A DNA stretch of 64,000 bases from Streptococcus merionis DSM 19192 (GTDB taxonomy: Bacteria; Bacillota; Bacilli; Lactobacillales; Streptococcaceae): NCBI RefSeq assembly GCF_000380085.1, contig NZ_KB904561.1:1-64000 (forward strand). Direction: 5' to 3'. The notes under the pieces are model-generated. The model had not been told where the DNA came from. It saw only the letters and a program-made list of their open reading frames with translations, and did not search any database. How positions within the stretch are numbered: the stretch's first letter is position 1; each line of letters starts with the position of its first letter. Below are positions 26,063-35,775 of this stretch, one piece after another. A program made the translations under genes and the position numbers.

Positions 26063-27610
26063 ATGGAAAAACTGTACACTTTTATCTCCCGTTTTGGATT
26101 TTATCTTTTTTGCGCCTTGGCCATTATCATCGAAATTTTGGCAGTCATCCTCTTCTTCGTCTATTTAGCAGACAAGGCGCCCTTCTTATGGATTCTGCTT
26201 CTGATTGTCTATCTGGGATCCATTTTATCCATTATTAATAAAAATACAGCCCCTGAAAACAAAGTGGCTTGGCTGATCATCGTCTTTATGTTGCCAGGTG
26301 TTGGTAGTCTTTTTTATGTCATGTTCTTTGAACGACGGATTTCAAAGGTAGAGCGCCAGCATTTCCAAAAAATAGAAAAGCGCGCCCTCAGGCATGTCTT
26401 ACTTCCCGGTGAACATCCCTTGCTACAGGGCACACACTTATCCGATCCTCCCACCTACAATCAGCTTCATGCCCTGATGATGACTGACCCGACAGCTCAA
26501 CCCTACACGGATACCCAAGCCCAATATTTCTCGATTGGTGAAAGCATGTGGGCTAAGATGTTGGAGGATTTACGCCAAGCCAAGCACTTCATCTTTATGG
26601 AGTATTATATCGTCGAGCTCGGTCAGATGTGGGATAGCATCTTAGACATTTTGACCCAAAAAGTCAAGGAAGGCGTTGAAGTCCGCTTCATGTACGATGA
26701 CATCGGCTGTATGGTGACCCTGCCAAACGACTATGATGTTCAACTTCAGAAGCTAGGTATCAAGGCTACGCCTTTCAACCGTGTGACCCCTAAAGCTTCT
26801 GTCGTCTATAATAATCGTAGTCACCGCAAAATCCTCGTCATTGATGGTCAAGTCGGCTACACAGGTGGCATCAATCTAGCGGATGAGTATGTCAATATCA
26901 AGGAGCGTTTTGGGCACTGGAAAGACGGTGGGATGCGCCTTGAAGGCATGGCTGTGCAGGCCTTGACCAAGCTTTTCCTGCTCAATTGGGACATCAACTC
27001 CATTGAGGTTTCTGACTTTAATCACTATCAGAGCTTCACTCAGCCAGTTACCAGCGACGGTGGCCTTTACGTCCCTTACGGCTCTGGCCCCAAGCCGATC
27101 TACGAGCACCATGTTGGCAAGATCGTCTACCTCAATCTTCTCAAGCAAGCTCAGCACTATGTCTACATCACGACCCCTTACCTGATTATCGATTATGACT
27201 TGACTGAGGATTTGAAAAATGCTGCGCTCCGTGGCGTGGAAGTTATCATTCTCATGCCTTTCATCGCAGACAAGCCACTGATCCAAATTGTTAATCGCTC
27301 TGCTTATCAGGAGCTACGTCATGCTGGTGTGCGCATCTTTGAATACACCCCAGGCTTCATCCACAGCAAAAATTTTGTCGTTGATGATATCTATGGTGTC
27401 ATCGGTACCATTAATCTGGATTACCGTAGCCTCGTTCATCACTACGAGAATGCCGTCTTCATGTACAATTCCCCAGTTATCGCAGATAGCAAAAAAGACT
27501 TCCTAGAAGCCTTGGCTGTCTCCCAAGAAATTCATGACGACACCCTCAAAATCAGTTTCCGTCACAAAGTCATCAAAGGACTGGTTGAAGTCTTTGCACC
27601 GATGCTTTAA
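26063..27610 (+). CDS. cls: Cardiolipin synthase
   Basis: 515-aa membrane phospholipase-D-family enzyme that joins two phosphatidylglycerols into cardiolipin. Two N-terminal transmembrane helices (about 10-35 and 40-60) precede two HKD catalytic motifs: HRKILVIDGQVGYTGGIN (about 254-271) and HSKNFVVDDIYGVIGTINLD (about 434-453). The length is typical of streptococcal Cls. It is one of the few plus-strand genes. The promoter position indicates initiation directly at the ATG. A perfect hairpin follows the stop. Confidence 0.96.
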   Translation: MEKLYTFISRFGFYLFCALAIIIEILAVILFFVYLADKAPFLWILLLIVYLGSILSIINKNTAPENKVAWLIIVFMLPGVGSLFYVMFFERRISKVERQHFQKIEKRALRHVLLPGEHPLLQGTHLSDPPTYNQLHALMMTDPTAQPYTDTQAQYFSIGESMWAKMLEDLRQAKHFIFMEYYIVELGQMWDSILDILTQKVKEGVEVRFMYDDIGCMVTLPNDYDVQLQKLGIKATPFNRVTPKASVVYNNRSHRKILVIDGQVGYTGGINLADEYVNIKERFGHWKDGGMRLEGMAVQALTKLFLLNWDINSIEVSDFNHYQSFTQPVTSDGGLYVPYGSGPKPIYEHHVGKIVYLNLLKQAQHYVYITTPYLIIDYDLTEDLKNAALRGVEVIILMPFIADKPLIQIVNRSAYQELRHAGVRIFEYTPGFIHSKNFVVDDIYGVIGTINLDYRSLVHHYENAVFMYNSPVIADSKKDFLEALAVSQEIHDDTLKISFRHKVIKGLVEVFAPML

Positions 27611-27628
27611 CGCTTTAAAGTCAAAAGA

Positions 27629-27668
27629 ACTGTAGCTCATCAATCCATTTTGATGAGCTACAGTTATT
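27629..27668 (+). terminator. Terminator of cls
   Basis: ACTGTAGCTCATCAA (27629-27643) and TTGATGAGCTACAGT (27650-27664) form a perfect 15-bp stem with a 6-base loop, followed by TATTTC. The stem is strong; the T-run is modest. Confidence 0.75.
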
Positions 27669-27778
27669 TCTGCGTCCGAGATATAAGAGCGTGAACAACT
27701 TCTAGACAGAGTATCGTGTCAGTCGCTTATATTTACGGTGAAGAGCACACAAAATCTTGGAAGGGTCAATATAGTTCG

Positions 27779-28978
27779 TTATTGATTCTCACCTGTATGA
27801 TTGAAAATGAAATGATTATAAATCGCAAGCGTACAGGCCCCTATCGCACCCTTATTTGAATTATAGTGTAAAACAAAATGTTCTATATGATGCTCTTGCT
27901 GAACAATCCGTGGTGCTTGTTCTAATTTTGATTGTAATTTTTCAGCAATCGATCGCTCCTCAAACAGTTTACCATGAATATAGACAACCTCAACATCTAC
28001 AATCATTGATAGATTATTGATCTGAAGCGTTAAATAGTCTATTGCTTGTTCGACAATCTTATGAATGATTTCATCTCCCATATTATAGGCTAGGAGAAGG
28101 TGGGATAGGGTGATTTCCGAGGCATCATCAACTAATAAATTTAAATAAGAAGATCGACCAGATTCATAGGCATACCTTGCTTTTTTGATCAGCCATTTCA
28201 TACCAGCATAAGTTTGCAAGCAACCCGCCTTACCACATTCACACTGTTCTCCATCAGGGTTGACAACGACATGTCCTACCTCACCTACTAAATAATTAGT
28301 ATCACCATAAATTTGACCGTTATAAACATAAGCAGCAAATATGCCTCTTTTTAAAGATAAAAAAAGGAAATTGCGCTGCCTCTTCCCACCATTCAAATAG
28401 AGTTCTGTTAATGCCATACACTTAACATTATTCTTAACATACACTGGCAGTGTAAAACTTGAAAGGATTTGTGAAATTTGAAACTCTGCCCAAAATGGAT
28501 TATTAGATACTATTTTCTGTTTTTTAGAATCATAGTGTCCCGGAACAGCGATACCTATAGCCTTAATCTGATAGTCTGCATGTTTTACTAAAAATGCCTC
28601 TACTGAACGCTTAATATTATCTTCTGATAACCTAAAATCCTGGTCAAACTCTTTTACGACTGTTTCAGACGGTAAACATTCCCCTAAATTGTCCGTCAAA
28701 CAGATAATCAGTTTATGCTCACTCAATTCAATCCCCATATAGTATGAATAATGAGGAGAGACTTCTAGTAAAATTTTCTTTCTACCAACTCCAGAATCAT
28801 TTAATTCTTCTCCACATTCTTTAATCAAACCGTCGTTAATCAAATATCCAGTAATTTCTGTCATCGTTGCGGGTGTAATTCCTAACATTCGTGATAATTC
28901 CGCTCTGGATAAGGCACCATGTAAATAAAGACACTCTAAAATTTCATTGCGTTGTTCTGTCTGTTTTTTCGACAACAT
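27779..28978 (-). CDS. ROK-family transcriptional regulator (NagC/XylR type)
   Basis: 399-aa regulator. The N-terminal winged helix includes LSRAELSRMLGITPATMTEI (about 20-39). The ROK sugar-binding domain includes the zinc motif CECGKAGCLQTYAG and the preceding GEVGHVVV. It lies downstream of the GH16 gene with a terminator-like hairpin between, so it is probably expressed separately. It is the likely repressor of the adjacent PTS/glucanase operon, whose promoter carries a palindrome at 34523-34539. The ligand is unknown. Confidence 0.9.
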   Translation of the reverse strand: MLSKKQTEQRNEILECLYLHGALSRAELSRMLGITPATMTEITGYLINDGLIKECGEELNDSGVGRKKILLEVSPHYSYYMGIELSEHKLIICLTDNLGECLPSETVVKEFDQDFRLSEDNIKRSVEAFLVKHADYQIKAIGIAVPGHYDSKKQKIVSNNPFWAEFQISQILSSFTLPVYVKNNVKCMALTELYLNGGKRQRNFLFLSLKRGIFAAYVYNGQIYGDTNYLVGEVGHVVVNPDGEQCECGKAGCLQTYAGMKWLIKKARYAYESGRSSYLNLLVDDASEITLSHLLLAYNMGDEIIHKIVEQAIDYLTLQINNLSMIVDVEVVYIHGKLFEERSIAEKLQSKLEQAPRIVQQEHHIEHFVLHYNSNKGAIGACTLAIYNHFIFNHTGENQ

Positions 28979-29410
28979 CTCAATACCTCTAATTTATTAT
29001 TTTCAATTCGCATCTCAGACGTACAGCCTCTAGTCTCTTCAATTGCCTGATTTTAGCACTACTTTTTACAAAACAAAAAATGCTGCTTGAAATAAGTTGC
29101 TTTGCTGCAACATTACTTTTCACATATCTACCTGTGATGCTAGTTAGAAGATCATCTATAGACAGCTCACCTCTCTTTTACAGGACAGGAAAACTATAAA
29201 AATAAGCACATCTATTGAATCAGGAATGATATACCACTATTTTATCGCAAAAACACCAACTCGTAAAGAAGAACGAGTTAGAGCCACTAGCCACAGCACC
29301 TTACTTGTGAATACAGGTTCTAATGGAAGTCACTCTTTTCAAAATAAGGGTATTTTCGTTTTAGAAATTCTATATCATAAAGTAGCATTCTCCGATAAAA
29401 CAGATATAAA
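28979..29410. other. Gap upstream of the ROK gene
   Basis: No gene is supported here. TTGTGAATACAGGTTCTA near 29304-29321 matches one end of the palindromic element at 21043-21196 and may be its remnant. The region is otherwise AT-rich and unassigned. Confidence 0.4.
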
Positions 29411-29466
29411 AAGGAACAACGATCGGATTTCTGTTTTCGACAGCCAGTCGTTGTTCATTTTTTTAT
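29411..29466 (-). terminator. Terminator of the PTS/GH16 operon
   Basis: GGAACAACGA and TCGTTGTTC flank a smaller inner hairpin (TTTCTG/CAGCCA region), with A- and T-runs outside both arms. It lies about 30 bases past the GH16 stop and could end transcripts on both strands. Confidence 0.65.
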
Positions 29467-29495
29467 TGATGGTTGAGCAAGGTGAGTTAGCAATG

Positions 29496-31535
29496 TCAGT
29501 TTTTGATTTTTGACGAGTATAAGCCGATTAGCACTACGAAGATTACTCCTATTACAGGCATCTGTCCATTATTCAAAGCATTTGTTTTAGGCAATATCGA
29601 CCGACTACCCACTTTATTAGTTCCAGAATGCTTCGACCCAACAAGATCGTCCCCCTTTTTTAAAGACGAGGATTTTGTTGAATCTATATTATTTTTGTCA
29701 TGTTTTGTCTCAGGTCGCTTATCATTATTGGGACTATCTTTAGTCTGTGGCTCTTCCTTTTTTTCGGTGGTAGGTGGGACACTTTCTGTCTCAGGCTTCT
29801 TAGGTTCAATGGTCAGCACGACCGTTTTTCTATCGACATAACTAGCATAGTTTAAATCGTTTGGTATTGCACTATAGTGAATGTTATAGCGCCCTACTGG
29901 AAGTGTTGCAATTTTTTCGCGATTGGCTTTTCCTGCTACTAGGAGACTTACATTAGTGTTTCCATTCCCACTATCGTCAAACATCTGCTCATCATCAATG
30001 GAATAATCAACATGATAATCACTTAGATTCGTTGATACACCTGATAATAAGTCAGGCACTTCTCCTTCCGTAATGGTAACATCTTTGACACCATTTAATC
30101 TAGGTGAAACAGCGTAATATCTATCTGCCTGCTCCTTTTGCACATCATTGCGGGAATAGGAGATATAATCAATCATAAATTCTGTTCCCGCTAAACCTGT
30201 CCCTGCAGGTCCAGGCCAAGCCCCACCCATGGCTAGATTCAACTGTGCATATTGTGGTTTATTGAATATTTTAGAAGCAAGCTCGTCATCTGAATAATCA
30301 ACCGTCCTGACAACAACTCCATCAACTAGCCAAGAAATTTTTCCTTCATACCAGTCAATCGCAAATGTATGAAAATCATCACTAAAATTACCATTAGAAA
30401 TGGAATAAGCTGTTCCATTTCCTGAATATTTCCCAAAATGATTTGAATTTTCCCCATAGTGTATCGTTTGATAGACAGTTCTGTTTGCATAGGAGCCTTC
30501 TTGTGAATCACCTACCAGTTCCATAACATCAATTTCACCAGTTGTTGGCCAACCTCTTCCTTGCTCACCAGCAATCTTTCCATCTAAACAAAAATCTGAT
30601 CCCAAGGTCCAAAATGCTGGAAATACACCTTGTCCTTTTGGCAGCTTAGCTCTAATTTCCAATTTTCCATAAAGAAATTCTTTTTTGCCATGCGTTCTTA
30701 CGCTTCCAGAGTTGTAAATAACTCTGCGTTCCTCATTTCTAGGATTATTATATTGTTTTTCTGCTGGACGGTCGGTTGCCCTCAAAACAAGGTTGCCATC
30801 TCGTAAAAACACATTTTCAGAATTTGAGACGTAATGCTGTTGTTCATGACCACGAATAGACCCCAATTCATAGCCCCAATCGTTTAGATTTAGCGATGCT
30901 TGATCAAAGTCATCACGCCAAACTAGGTTATAGGCAGTATCATCTCTCGGCTTCTCATCTTTATCCGAGTTCTGTTCATTATCCTTATACATTTCCACAT
31001 TATCAATAAATATGTTTGATTTTTTCGTCTTTTCGGATTCTGACCACTTGACAAGCTGTATCAAAACTTTTGTATGATTGCCGGAATTAAACGAAAATTG
31101 ATACTTTCTCCACTCAGTTGAATTAACTGTTTGATCTACTGCGCCACCATTGACATCTGTAACAATCTCTCCTTGCTGGTCATTATCAAACCACCTAGCG
31201 GTAAAATAGCCTTCCGCACCTTCAGTGTCAGTCTTTGCAAAAGCACTCACAGTATAATTTGTGTTTGGTTCAATACGAACAACTTGCCCAATATATCCGT
31301 TTGCAAAATTACCTGATAAAGCTTTAGGAGATAGTACTCCTGAATAGCGACCTGTACCATAACTCTGTTCGGATGTTACCTCGCCTTTATTTCTAGAATC
31401 CCAGGCCACATCTCCCAATTCAAAATCACTGTTTTGAATTAAATTTGTCTGAGCTTCAACAATTACTGGAAATAGCATCAGTGATGCTACAAAACAGAAG
31501 AGGACACATAATTTAGTTTTTAAACTCTTTTTCAT
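29496..31535 (-). CDS. Cell-wall-anchored GH16 beta-glucanase with carbohydrate-binding module
   Basis: 679-aa secreted glycosidase. A signal peptide (about 1-28) is followed by a CBM4/9-like module (about 30-185). The GH16 catalytic domain (about 200-465) has the active-site motif GEIDVME, with E334, D336 and E339. A beta-rich domain and a Lys/Pro/Thr-rich wall-spanning linker come next. The C terminus is LPKTN plus a hydrophobic segment and SSKIKN, a sortase signal with Asn in place of the usual Gly. The motif spacing favours laminarinase-like 1,3- or mixed-linkage glucans. It is the last gene of the PTS operon, so it probably releases oligosaccharides for that PTS. Confidence 0.92.
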   Translation of the reverse strand: MKKSLKTKLCVLFCFVASLMLFPVIVEAQTNLIQNSDFELGDVAWDSRNKGEVTSEQSYGTGRYSGVLSPKALSGNFANGYIGQVVRIEPNTNYTVSAFAKTDTEGAEGYFTARWFDNDQQGEIVTDVNGGAVDQTVNSTEWRKYQFSFNSGNHTKVLIQLVKWSESEKTKKSNIFIDNVEMYKDNEQNSDKDEKPRDDTAYNLVWRDDFDQASLNLNDWGYELGSIRGHEQQHYVSNSENVFLRDGNLVLRATDRPAEKQYNNPRNEERRVIYNSGSVRTHGKKEFLYGKLEIRAKLPKGQGVFPAFWTLGSDFCLDGKIAGEQGRGWPTTGEIDVMELVGDSQEGSYANRTVYQTIHYGENSNHFGKYSGNGTAYSISNGNFSDDFHTFAIDWYEGKISWLVDGVVVRTVDYSDDELASKIFNKPQYAQLNLAMGGAWPGPAGTGLAGTEFMIDYISYSRNDVQKEQADRYYAVSPRLNGVKDVTITEGEVPDLLSGVSTNLSDYHVDYSIDDEQMFDDSGNGNTNVSLLVAGKANREKIATLPVGRYNIHYSAIPNDLNYASYVDRKTVVLTIEPKKPETESVPPTTEKKEEPQTKDSPNNDKRPETKHDKNNIDSTKSSSLKKGDDLVGSKHSGTNKVGSRSILPKTNALNNGQMPVIGVIFVVLIGLYSSKIKN

Positions 31536-31559
31536 ATCGCACTCCTACTCATTTTATGA

Positions 31560-31868
31560 TTATCTTAAACGGTATAAGTCAATAATTTCTTTTGCTATAT
31601 CAACGAAAGTAATTGCAGTCATTAAATGATCCTGGCTATGAACAGTTAAAAGAGTTAACTCCAATTGATTTCCTTGTGCTTCTTGGGTGAGCATACTTGT
31701 TTGCGATTGGTGTGCCTCAATAAGTGAAGCTTTTGCCTGTTCCAATTTGCTATCGGCTAAAGAGAAGTTGCTTGCCTTAGCTGCCGCAATAGCTTCTATC
31801 GCATTGCTTTTGGCCTCTCCGCTATTCATAATCAAACCCATGATTGATTCTAAACTAACTTCTGCCAT
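31560..31868 (-). CDS. PTS lactose/cellobiose-family IIA component
   Basis: 102-aa cytoplasmic phosphocarrier of the lactose/chitobiose PTS family. The phosphorylatable histidine lies in TVHSQDHLMTAI, and the protein has the typical all-helical makeup. It lies 9 bases from the IIB gene and 24 bases before the glucanase, in the order IIC - barrel protein - IIB - IIA - GH16. Confidence 0.93.
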   Translation of the reverse strand: MAEVSLESIMGLIMNSGEAKSNAIEAIAAAKASNFSLADSKLEQAKASLIEAHQSQTSMLTQEAQGNQLELTLLTVHSQDHLMTAITFVDIAKEIIDLYRLR

Positions 31869-31877
31869 AGAAATCTC

Positions 31878-32189
31878 CTAAACTATTAAATTCAAGGCAT
31901 TTTGCAGCACTTTTGCACCATTCATCATACCATAGTCCTGCATATTGATAACTGCTAGAGGAATGCCTAATGGTTCTAATTTTTCCTTCATATTGGCTTC
32001 TTCATAACGAACCTGCGGGCCTAATAAAACCACATCAATCTTATTTTGAGCCAATTCTTTATCGACCTCTGCTACAGACACTGCATAAATCTTAACTTCT
32101 TCATCTTGTTCTTGTGCGGCTTTCTCCATTTTAGTGACTAAAAGACTTGTAGACATACCTGCTGCACATGCTAATAAAATTGTTTTCAT
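31878..32189 (-). CDS. PTS lactose/cellobiose-family IIB component
   Basis: 103-aa IIB protein that passes phosphate to the incoming sugar. The active-site cysteine is in ILLACAAGMSTSLLV. The ATG at 32189 is chosen because AAGGAG lies five bases upstream; a GTG six bases earlier is too close to that site. Confidence 0.94.
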   Translation of the reverse strand: MKTILLACAAGMSTSLLVTKMEKAAQEQDEEVKIYAVSVAEVDKELAQNKIDVVLLGPQVRYEEANMKEKLEPLGIPLAVINMQDYGMMNGAKVLQNALNLIV

Positions 32190-32198
32190 TTTCACTCC

Positions 32199-33098
32199 TT
32201 ATCTGTTTATTGAACGACCAATCATCGCCAAAGTATGACGTTGACCACGGATTGCTTTACTCATTGTAAAGATATTCTCAACGGGAGCTAGACCACCATA
32301 GCCTGCATCACCAATATGTTGAATATCAACACCACAAATTTTATTTTGAATAGCCATGTAACGAATAGTTTCAGGCTCTGAACTTTCTTGGCTGGTTCCA
32401 ATCGCCGTCATTACTAACGCTCCCTGACGATGAGCTGTCTTGACCATTTCTGTCAATTCCACCGCTTGAAAACCTGGTACACTACCGATAGAAGGTGCTA
32501 AAATCACATCTGCACCTGCGTCAATCAAAGCCTCAACAACCTTTAGATCTGCAACTGGTTCATCAACGCCAGCAGCATGCATTTTCCCAGCAATAATCAG
32601 TCCTGAAAAATGTTGTTTCGCTAATCTCACGGTTTCAATAATCGCTGCATTTGTAACACCTGTCCCAGGATTACCAGTCAGGCAAACAAAATCAAATCCC
32701 AAACGCTCTATTTCTTGAAGCGTTTCTAAGTGAGCTTGGCGACCGCGGGAGATTATCAATGTTTCATTCATCATATCTGCTGTAGAATCAACAGGCTCTA
32801 AATTAACACCAATAGGACGGCCAGTCAAATGGTGTAACCGTTCGACAATAGCACCATGACATTCACCTAAGCCGGCTACAACTGGTTCAAAAACATCTAA
32901 GCCATTTAAGAGAATCAAATCTGCTCCAAAGGCACGCGCCATTTCTGCATTAGTACATTCTGCAATGTAAGGCTCTCTCGGAGCCACATTCTCTGATAGA
33001 ATTATACGTCCCTCCGAAGCCTTAATACTTTGCTTTAATTCACTAGCTGACATCGCTACAATCTCTGAAGCCTCAGCACTTAAAAATCGTTTCACCAT
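32199..33098 (-). CDS. TIM-barrel protein linked to cellobiose-type PTS (function unknown)
   Basis: 299-aa protein with an alternating strand/helix pattern of a TIM barrel. The segments ADLILLNGLDVFEP, FVCLTGNPGTGVTNAA and ADVILAPSIGSVPGF are phosphate-binding-like loops. Members of this uncharacterised family occur beside lactose/cellobiose-family PTS genes. No phospho-beta-glucosidase is encoded in this operon, so it could act on the imported sugar phosphate, but that is speculation. It lies between IIC and IIB with short gaps. Confidence 0.7.
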   Translation of the reverse strand: MVKRFLSAEASEIVAMSASELKQSIKASEGRIILSENVAPREPYIAECTNAEMARAFGADLILLNGLDVFEPVVAGLGECHGAIVERLHHLTGRPIGVNLEPVDSTADMMNETLIISRGRQAHLETLQEIERLGFDFVCLTGNPGTGVTNAAIIETVRLAKQHFSGLIIAGKMHAAGVDEPVADLKVVEALIDAGADVILAPSIGSVPGFQAVELTEMVKTAHRQGALVMTAIGTSQESSEPETIRYMAIQNKICGVDIQHIGDAGYGGLAPVENIFTMSKAIRGQRHTLAMIGRSINR

Positions 33099-33113
33099 AC
33101 CATCACACCTTAC

Positions 33114-34442
33114 TTATCCTTGTTTTTCTTCCTGTTTTTTGAATTGTTTTTCCATTGTCATAAAGAATGGGAGATAAAGAGCTATATCAATCATAATCAA
33201 GACAATTTGAAGAATAGACCCCATAATGCTGCCTGTTGTTAAAAATCCTGATAAAATTGGAGGCATCGTCCAAGAAGCTTCCGCACGTGTCAAAGGAACT
33301 AAACCAGAAGACATCGCTAACCAAGCAACAAGGGCATTTACCATTGGTGCAAGAACAAATGGTAGCAAAAGTGTGACGTTCATTACAACAGGTAAACCAA
33401 ACATAGCTGGTTCGTTGATATTAAATAGCCCAGGGATAACTGTCAATGGTGCTAAAGCCTTAGTCTGTTGACTACCATGCTTCTTTCGTGCATACCAGCC
33501 AATCGCTAAAACCAGACCGATCGTTGCACCGCCACCACCAATATAGACAAAATTATCCATAAATGGTGTCGTAAAAATTTCTTTTAATGGCTCACCTGAT
33601 TGATAAGCTTCGACGTTAGTGGCTAAATTGTCAATCCAAGTCGGCTTCAAAATGGCATTCACTGTACTTCCACCGTGGATACCAACAAACCAGAATAAAG
33701 AATTAAGACCCGCTACTAATATCACCCCTATAATATTACTACCTATCAAGCTGATAGGTCCTCCAATGATTGTTTGTGCTAACTCATGGAGATTAGGTAG
33801 ATGATTGGCATCTAAGAAACCGTAAACCGCCAACCACATGGATATAATCACTGCTCCGGGAATGATGGCAGAGAAGCTTCTTGAAACAGCAGGAGGAACA
33901 GCATCTGGGAGTTTGATTTGAATATTATGTTTAATAAACCAGTCATAAATAATGGCACTAATCAACCCTAAAAGAATCGCTACAAACACGCCCTTAGCTG
34001 CCATATAAGAAGCGGTAATGCCACCAGGTACTACTAAACCTTCTGGCAATTTAAGATCTGGATTAGCTAAAGCTACAGTAGCTGCATTGACGTATGGAGT
34101 AACTGTGATAAACGAAGCAAGCGAAATCAGTCCTGAAGCTACTCCATCAACCTTTTCCTGATTGGAATAACTGTAGGCAATCCCAAAAGCTGCAATGAGA
34201 CCGAGTAGACTAAAGCTACCATCTACGCCTTTCCATAGATAGCCTGCTATACCAATATCACCCAGCCACGCTTCCCATCCCGGAATAGGAAATGATGCAA
34301 TAATCATAAAGATTGAACCTATAATCAACAGAGGCATGGATAGTGTAATCCCATCACGAATCGCTACCAAAGACTTGTTAGAACTCATTTTAGCCGCAAT
34401 AGGCATAAATTTCTGTTCAACAAATGAATTGAATGTTTCCAT
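33114..34442 (-). CDS. PTS lactose/cellobiose-family IIC permease
   Basis: 442-aa membrane permease of the lactose/cellobiose PTS family. It has about ten hydrophobic segments and family landmarks such as FNINEPAMFGLPVVMN (about 345-360) and WFVGIHGGSTVNA. It is the first gene of the operon, about 40 bases downstream of a strong promoter. The likely substrate is a beta-glucan oligosaccharide, judged from the co-encoded GH16 enzyme. Confidence 0.94.
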   Translation of the reverse strand: METFNSFVEQKFMPIAAKMSSNKSLVAIRDGITLSMPLLIIGSIFMIIASFPIPGWEAWLGDIGIAGYLWKGVDGSFSLLGLIAAFGIAYSYSNQEKVDGVASGLISLASFITVTPYVNAATVALANPDLKLPEGLVVPGGITASYMAAKGVFVAILLGLISAIIYDWFIKHNIQIKLPDAVPPAVSRSFSAIIPGAVIISMWLAVYGFLDANHLPNLHELAQTIIGGPISLIGSNIIGVILVAGLNSLFWFVGIHGGSTVNAILKPTWIDNLATNVEAYQSGEPLKEIFTTPFMDNFVYIGGGGATIGLVLAIGWYARKKHGSQQTKALAPLTVIPGLFNINEPAMFGLPVVMNVTLLLPFVLAPMVNALVAWLAMSSGLVPLTRAEASWTMPPILSGFLTTGSIMGSILQIVLIMIDIALYLPFFMTMEKQFKKQEEKQG

Positions 34443-34457
34443 AATTGATACTCCTTT

Positions 34458-34473
34458 TTGTAATCGCTTTATT
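34458..34473. promoter_or_regulatory. cre-like site after the PTS promoter
   Basis: TTGTAATCGCTTTATT matches the cre pattern WTGNAANCGNWNNCWW at all but one position (A for the final conserved C). It lies just past the -10 box, where CcpA would block transcription. Confidence 0.4.
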
Positions 34474-34480
34474 TAATTAT

Positions 34481-34509
34481 ATTTTATAACCAAATAAAGT
34501 TTTTGTCAA
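34481..34509 (-). promoter_or_regulatory. Promoter of the PTS/GH16 operon
   Basis: Minus-strand TTGACA (34504-34509), 17-base spacer, TAAAAT (34481-34486). The leader to the IIC start is about 32 bases. Confidence 0.8.
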
Positions 34510-34522
34510 TATATTTTGTTTT

Positions 34523-34539
34523 AATTTATAAAATAAATT
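34523..34539. promoter_or_regulatory. Palindrome upstream of the PTS promoter, candidate ROK operator
   Basis: AATTTATAAAATAAATT is a 7-bp inverted repeat around 3 bases, directly upstream of the -35 box. AT-rich palindromes are typical operators of NagC/XylR-type ROK repressors. The site is inferred from position and symmetry. Confidence 0.45.
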
Positions 34540-34650
34540 CCTAATCAACATGCCTGAGCTTACGCCATTAAACTTTTAATAAATCTAGCAAATTATCTCT
34601 ATTGCCTATAAGACACATGAAAAGGCTGGTCTCAAATCTAAAAACAGTAA

Positions 34651-34701
34651 AACGGCATAAAACCAACGTTAAGTAAGCGTTAATTTCATGCCGTTTTTAA
34701 T
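34651..34701 (-). terminator. Terminator of the ksgA transcript
   Basis: Minus strand: AAAAACGGCATGAAATTAACG and CGTTGGTTTTATGCCGTTTT form a long stem around CTTACTTAA, with T-rich sequence outside. It lies about 190 bases past the ksgA stop and separates ksgA from the PTS operon. Confidence 0.7.
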
Positions 34702-34890
34702 ATTTTATAATTAATAGAATCAAGTCAATACAGATTTTTAAGCTAGTCCTTGTTCCTAAATGGTCGCTCTTGTTTTTCAAATTGCTGCTGCAATCATATC
34801 TTAGACTATAGGAATTCTAAGTTTCAAAATATTTTTTGATTTCTGAACAACAAAGACGAGCTTATGAGCTAAGCTTTAGAATGCTCTAAT

Positions 34891-35763
34891 TTATAATCCT
34901 TGCTCTTTAAGTGCATCGGATAATCTTGCAAAGCCTTCTAAGCTCAGTGCTTCACCACGGACACTTGGCGCTAGGTCAGCTTGCGCTAAAGCTGTTTCTA
35001 ACTTTTGGCGAACAGCATCGGATTTCCCAAAATGATTCGTCAGATTATTCCAGAGAGTCTTTCGACGGTGAACAAAGCTAGCTTTTGCAATACGGAAGAA
35101 GAAATCCTCGTCCTGAACTTGGACAGCTGGCTGGCTTCTACGAACCATTTTTAAAATAGCCGAGTCCACATTCGGTGCCGGAACAAAAACAGTCTTAGGC
35201 ACGATAAAGGCAACCTTGGCATCCATGTAATACTGAACCGCAATTGACAAACTCCCATAAGCCTTGGTATTAGGCTCAGCTGAGATACGGTCTGCCACTT
35301 CTTTTTGCATCATGACCACAAACTCCGTAAAGGGAATCTTGCTCTCAATCAGGTGCATAAGGATAGGCGTTGTGATATAGTAGGGAAGATTTGCGACTAT
35401 CTTGATTGGCAAGTCAGGATTTTTAAATTGCTGAATTTGCGTCTGCAAGTCAGCCTTTAAAATATCCTGATGGATGACTTGAACATTGTCAAAACGCTCC
35501 AAAGTCTCTGCCAAAATCGGAATCAGGCGGTCATCAATCTCAAAAGCCATGACCTCAGCGGCACGCTCTGCCAAAAACTCAGTCAAAGCCCCAATACCAG
35601 GCCCAATCTCAATGACATTGACCTGCTCATCAATCTCCGCCGTATCAACAATCTTACGTAAAATATTGGTATCGGTCAAAAAGTTCTGACCGAAGGATTT
35701 CTTAAAGGTAAAGCCATGACGATCAAGCACCGCCTTAGTTACCGAATAGTCTGCTATGTTCAT
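34891..35763 (-). CDS. rsmA: RsmA/KsgA, 16S rRNA dimethyladenosine transferase
   Basis: 290-aa SAM-dependent methyltransferase that dimethylates two adjacent adenines near the 3' end of 16S rRNA. The SAM motif is [17 protein letters not shown] (about 51-67), and the catalytic motif [10 protein letters not shown] (about 124-133) is intact. The length is normal. It lies 12 bases after the DUF1697 gene. In many streptococci it follows rnmV directly; here two extra genes intervene. Confidence 0.96.
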   Translation of the reverse strand: MNIADYSVTKAVLDRHGFTFKKSFGQNFLTDTNILRKIVDTAEIDEQVNVIEIGPGIGALTEFLAERAAEVMAFEIDDRLIPILAETLERFDNVQVIHQDILKADLQTQIQQFKNPDLPIKIVANLPYYITTPILMHLIESKIPFTEFVVMMQKEVADRISAEPNTKAYGSLSIAVQYYMDAKVAFIVPKTVFVPAPNVDSAILKMVRRSQPAVQVQDEDFFFRIAKASFVHRRKTLWNNLTNHFGKSDAVRQKLETALAQADLAPSVRGEALSLEGFARLSDALKEQGL

Positions 35764-35775
35764 GTGTGTTTCTTT

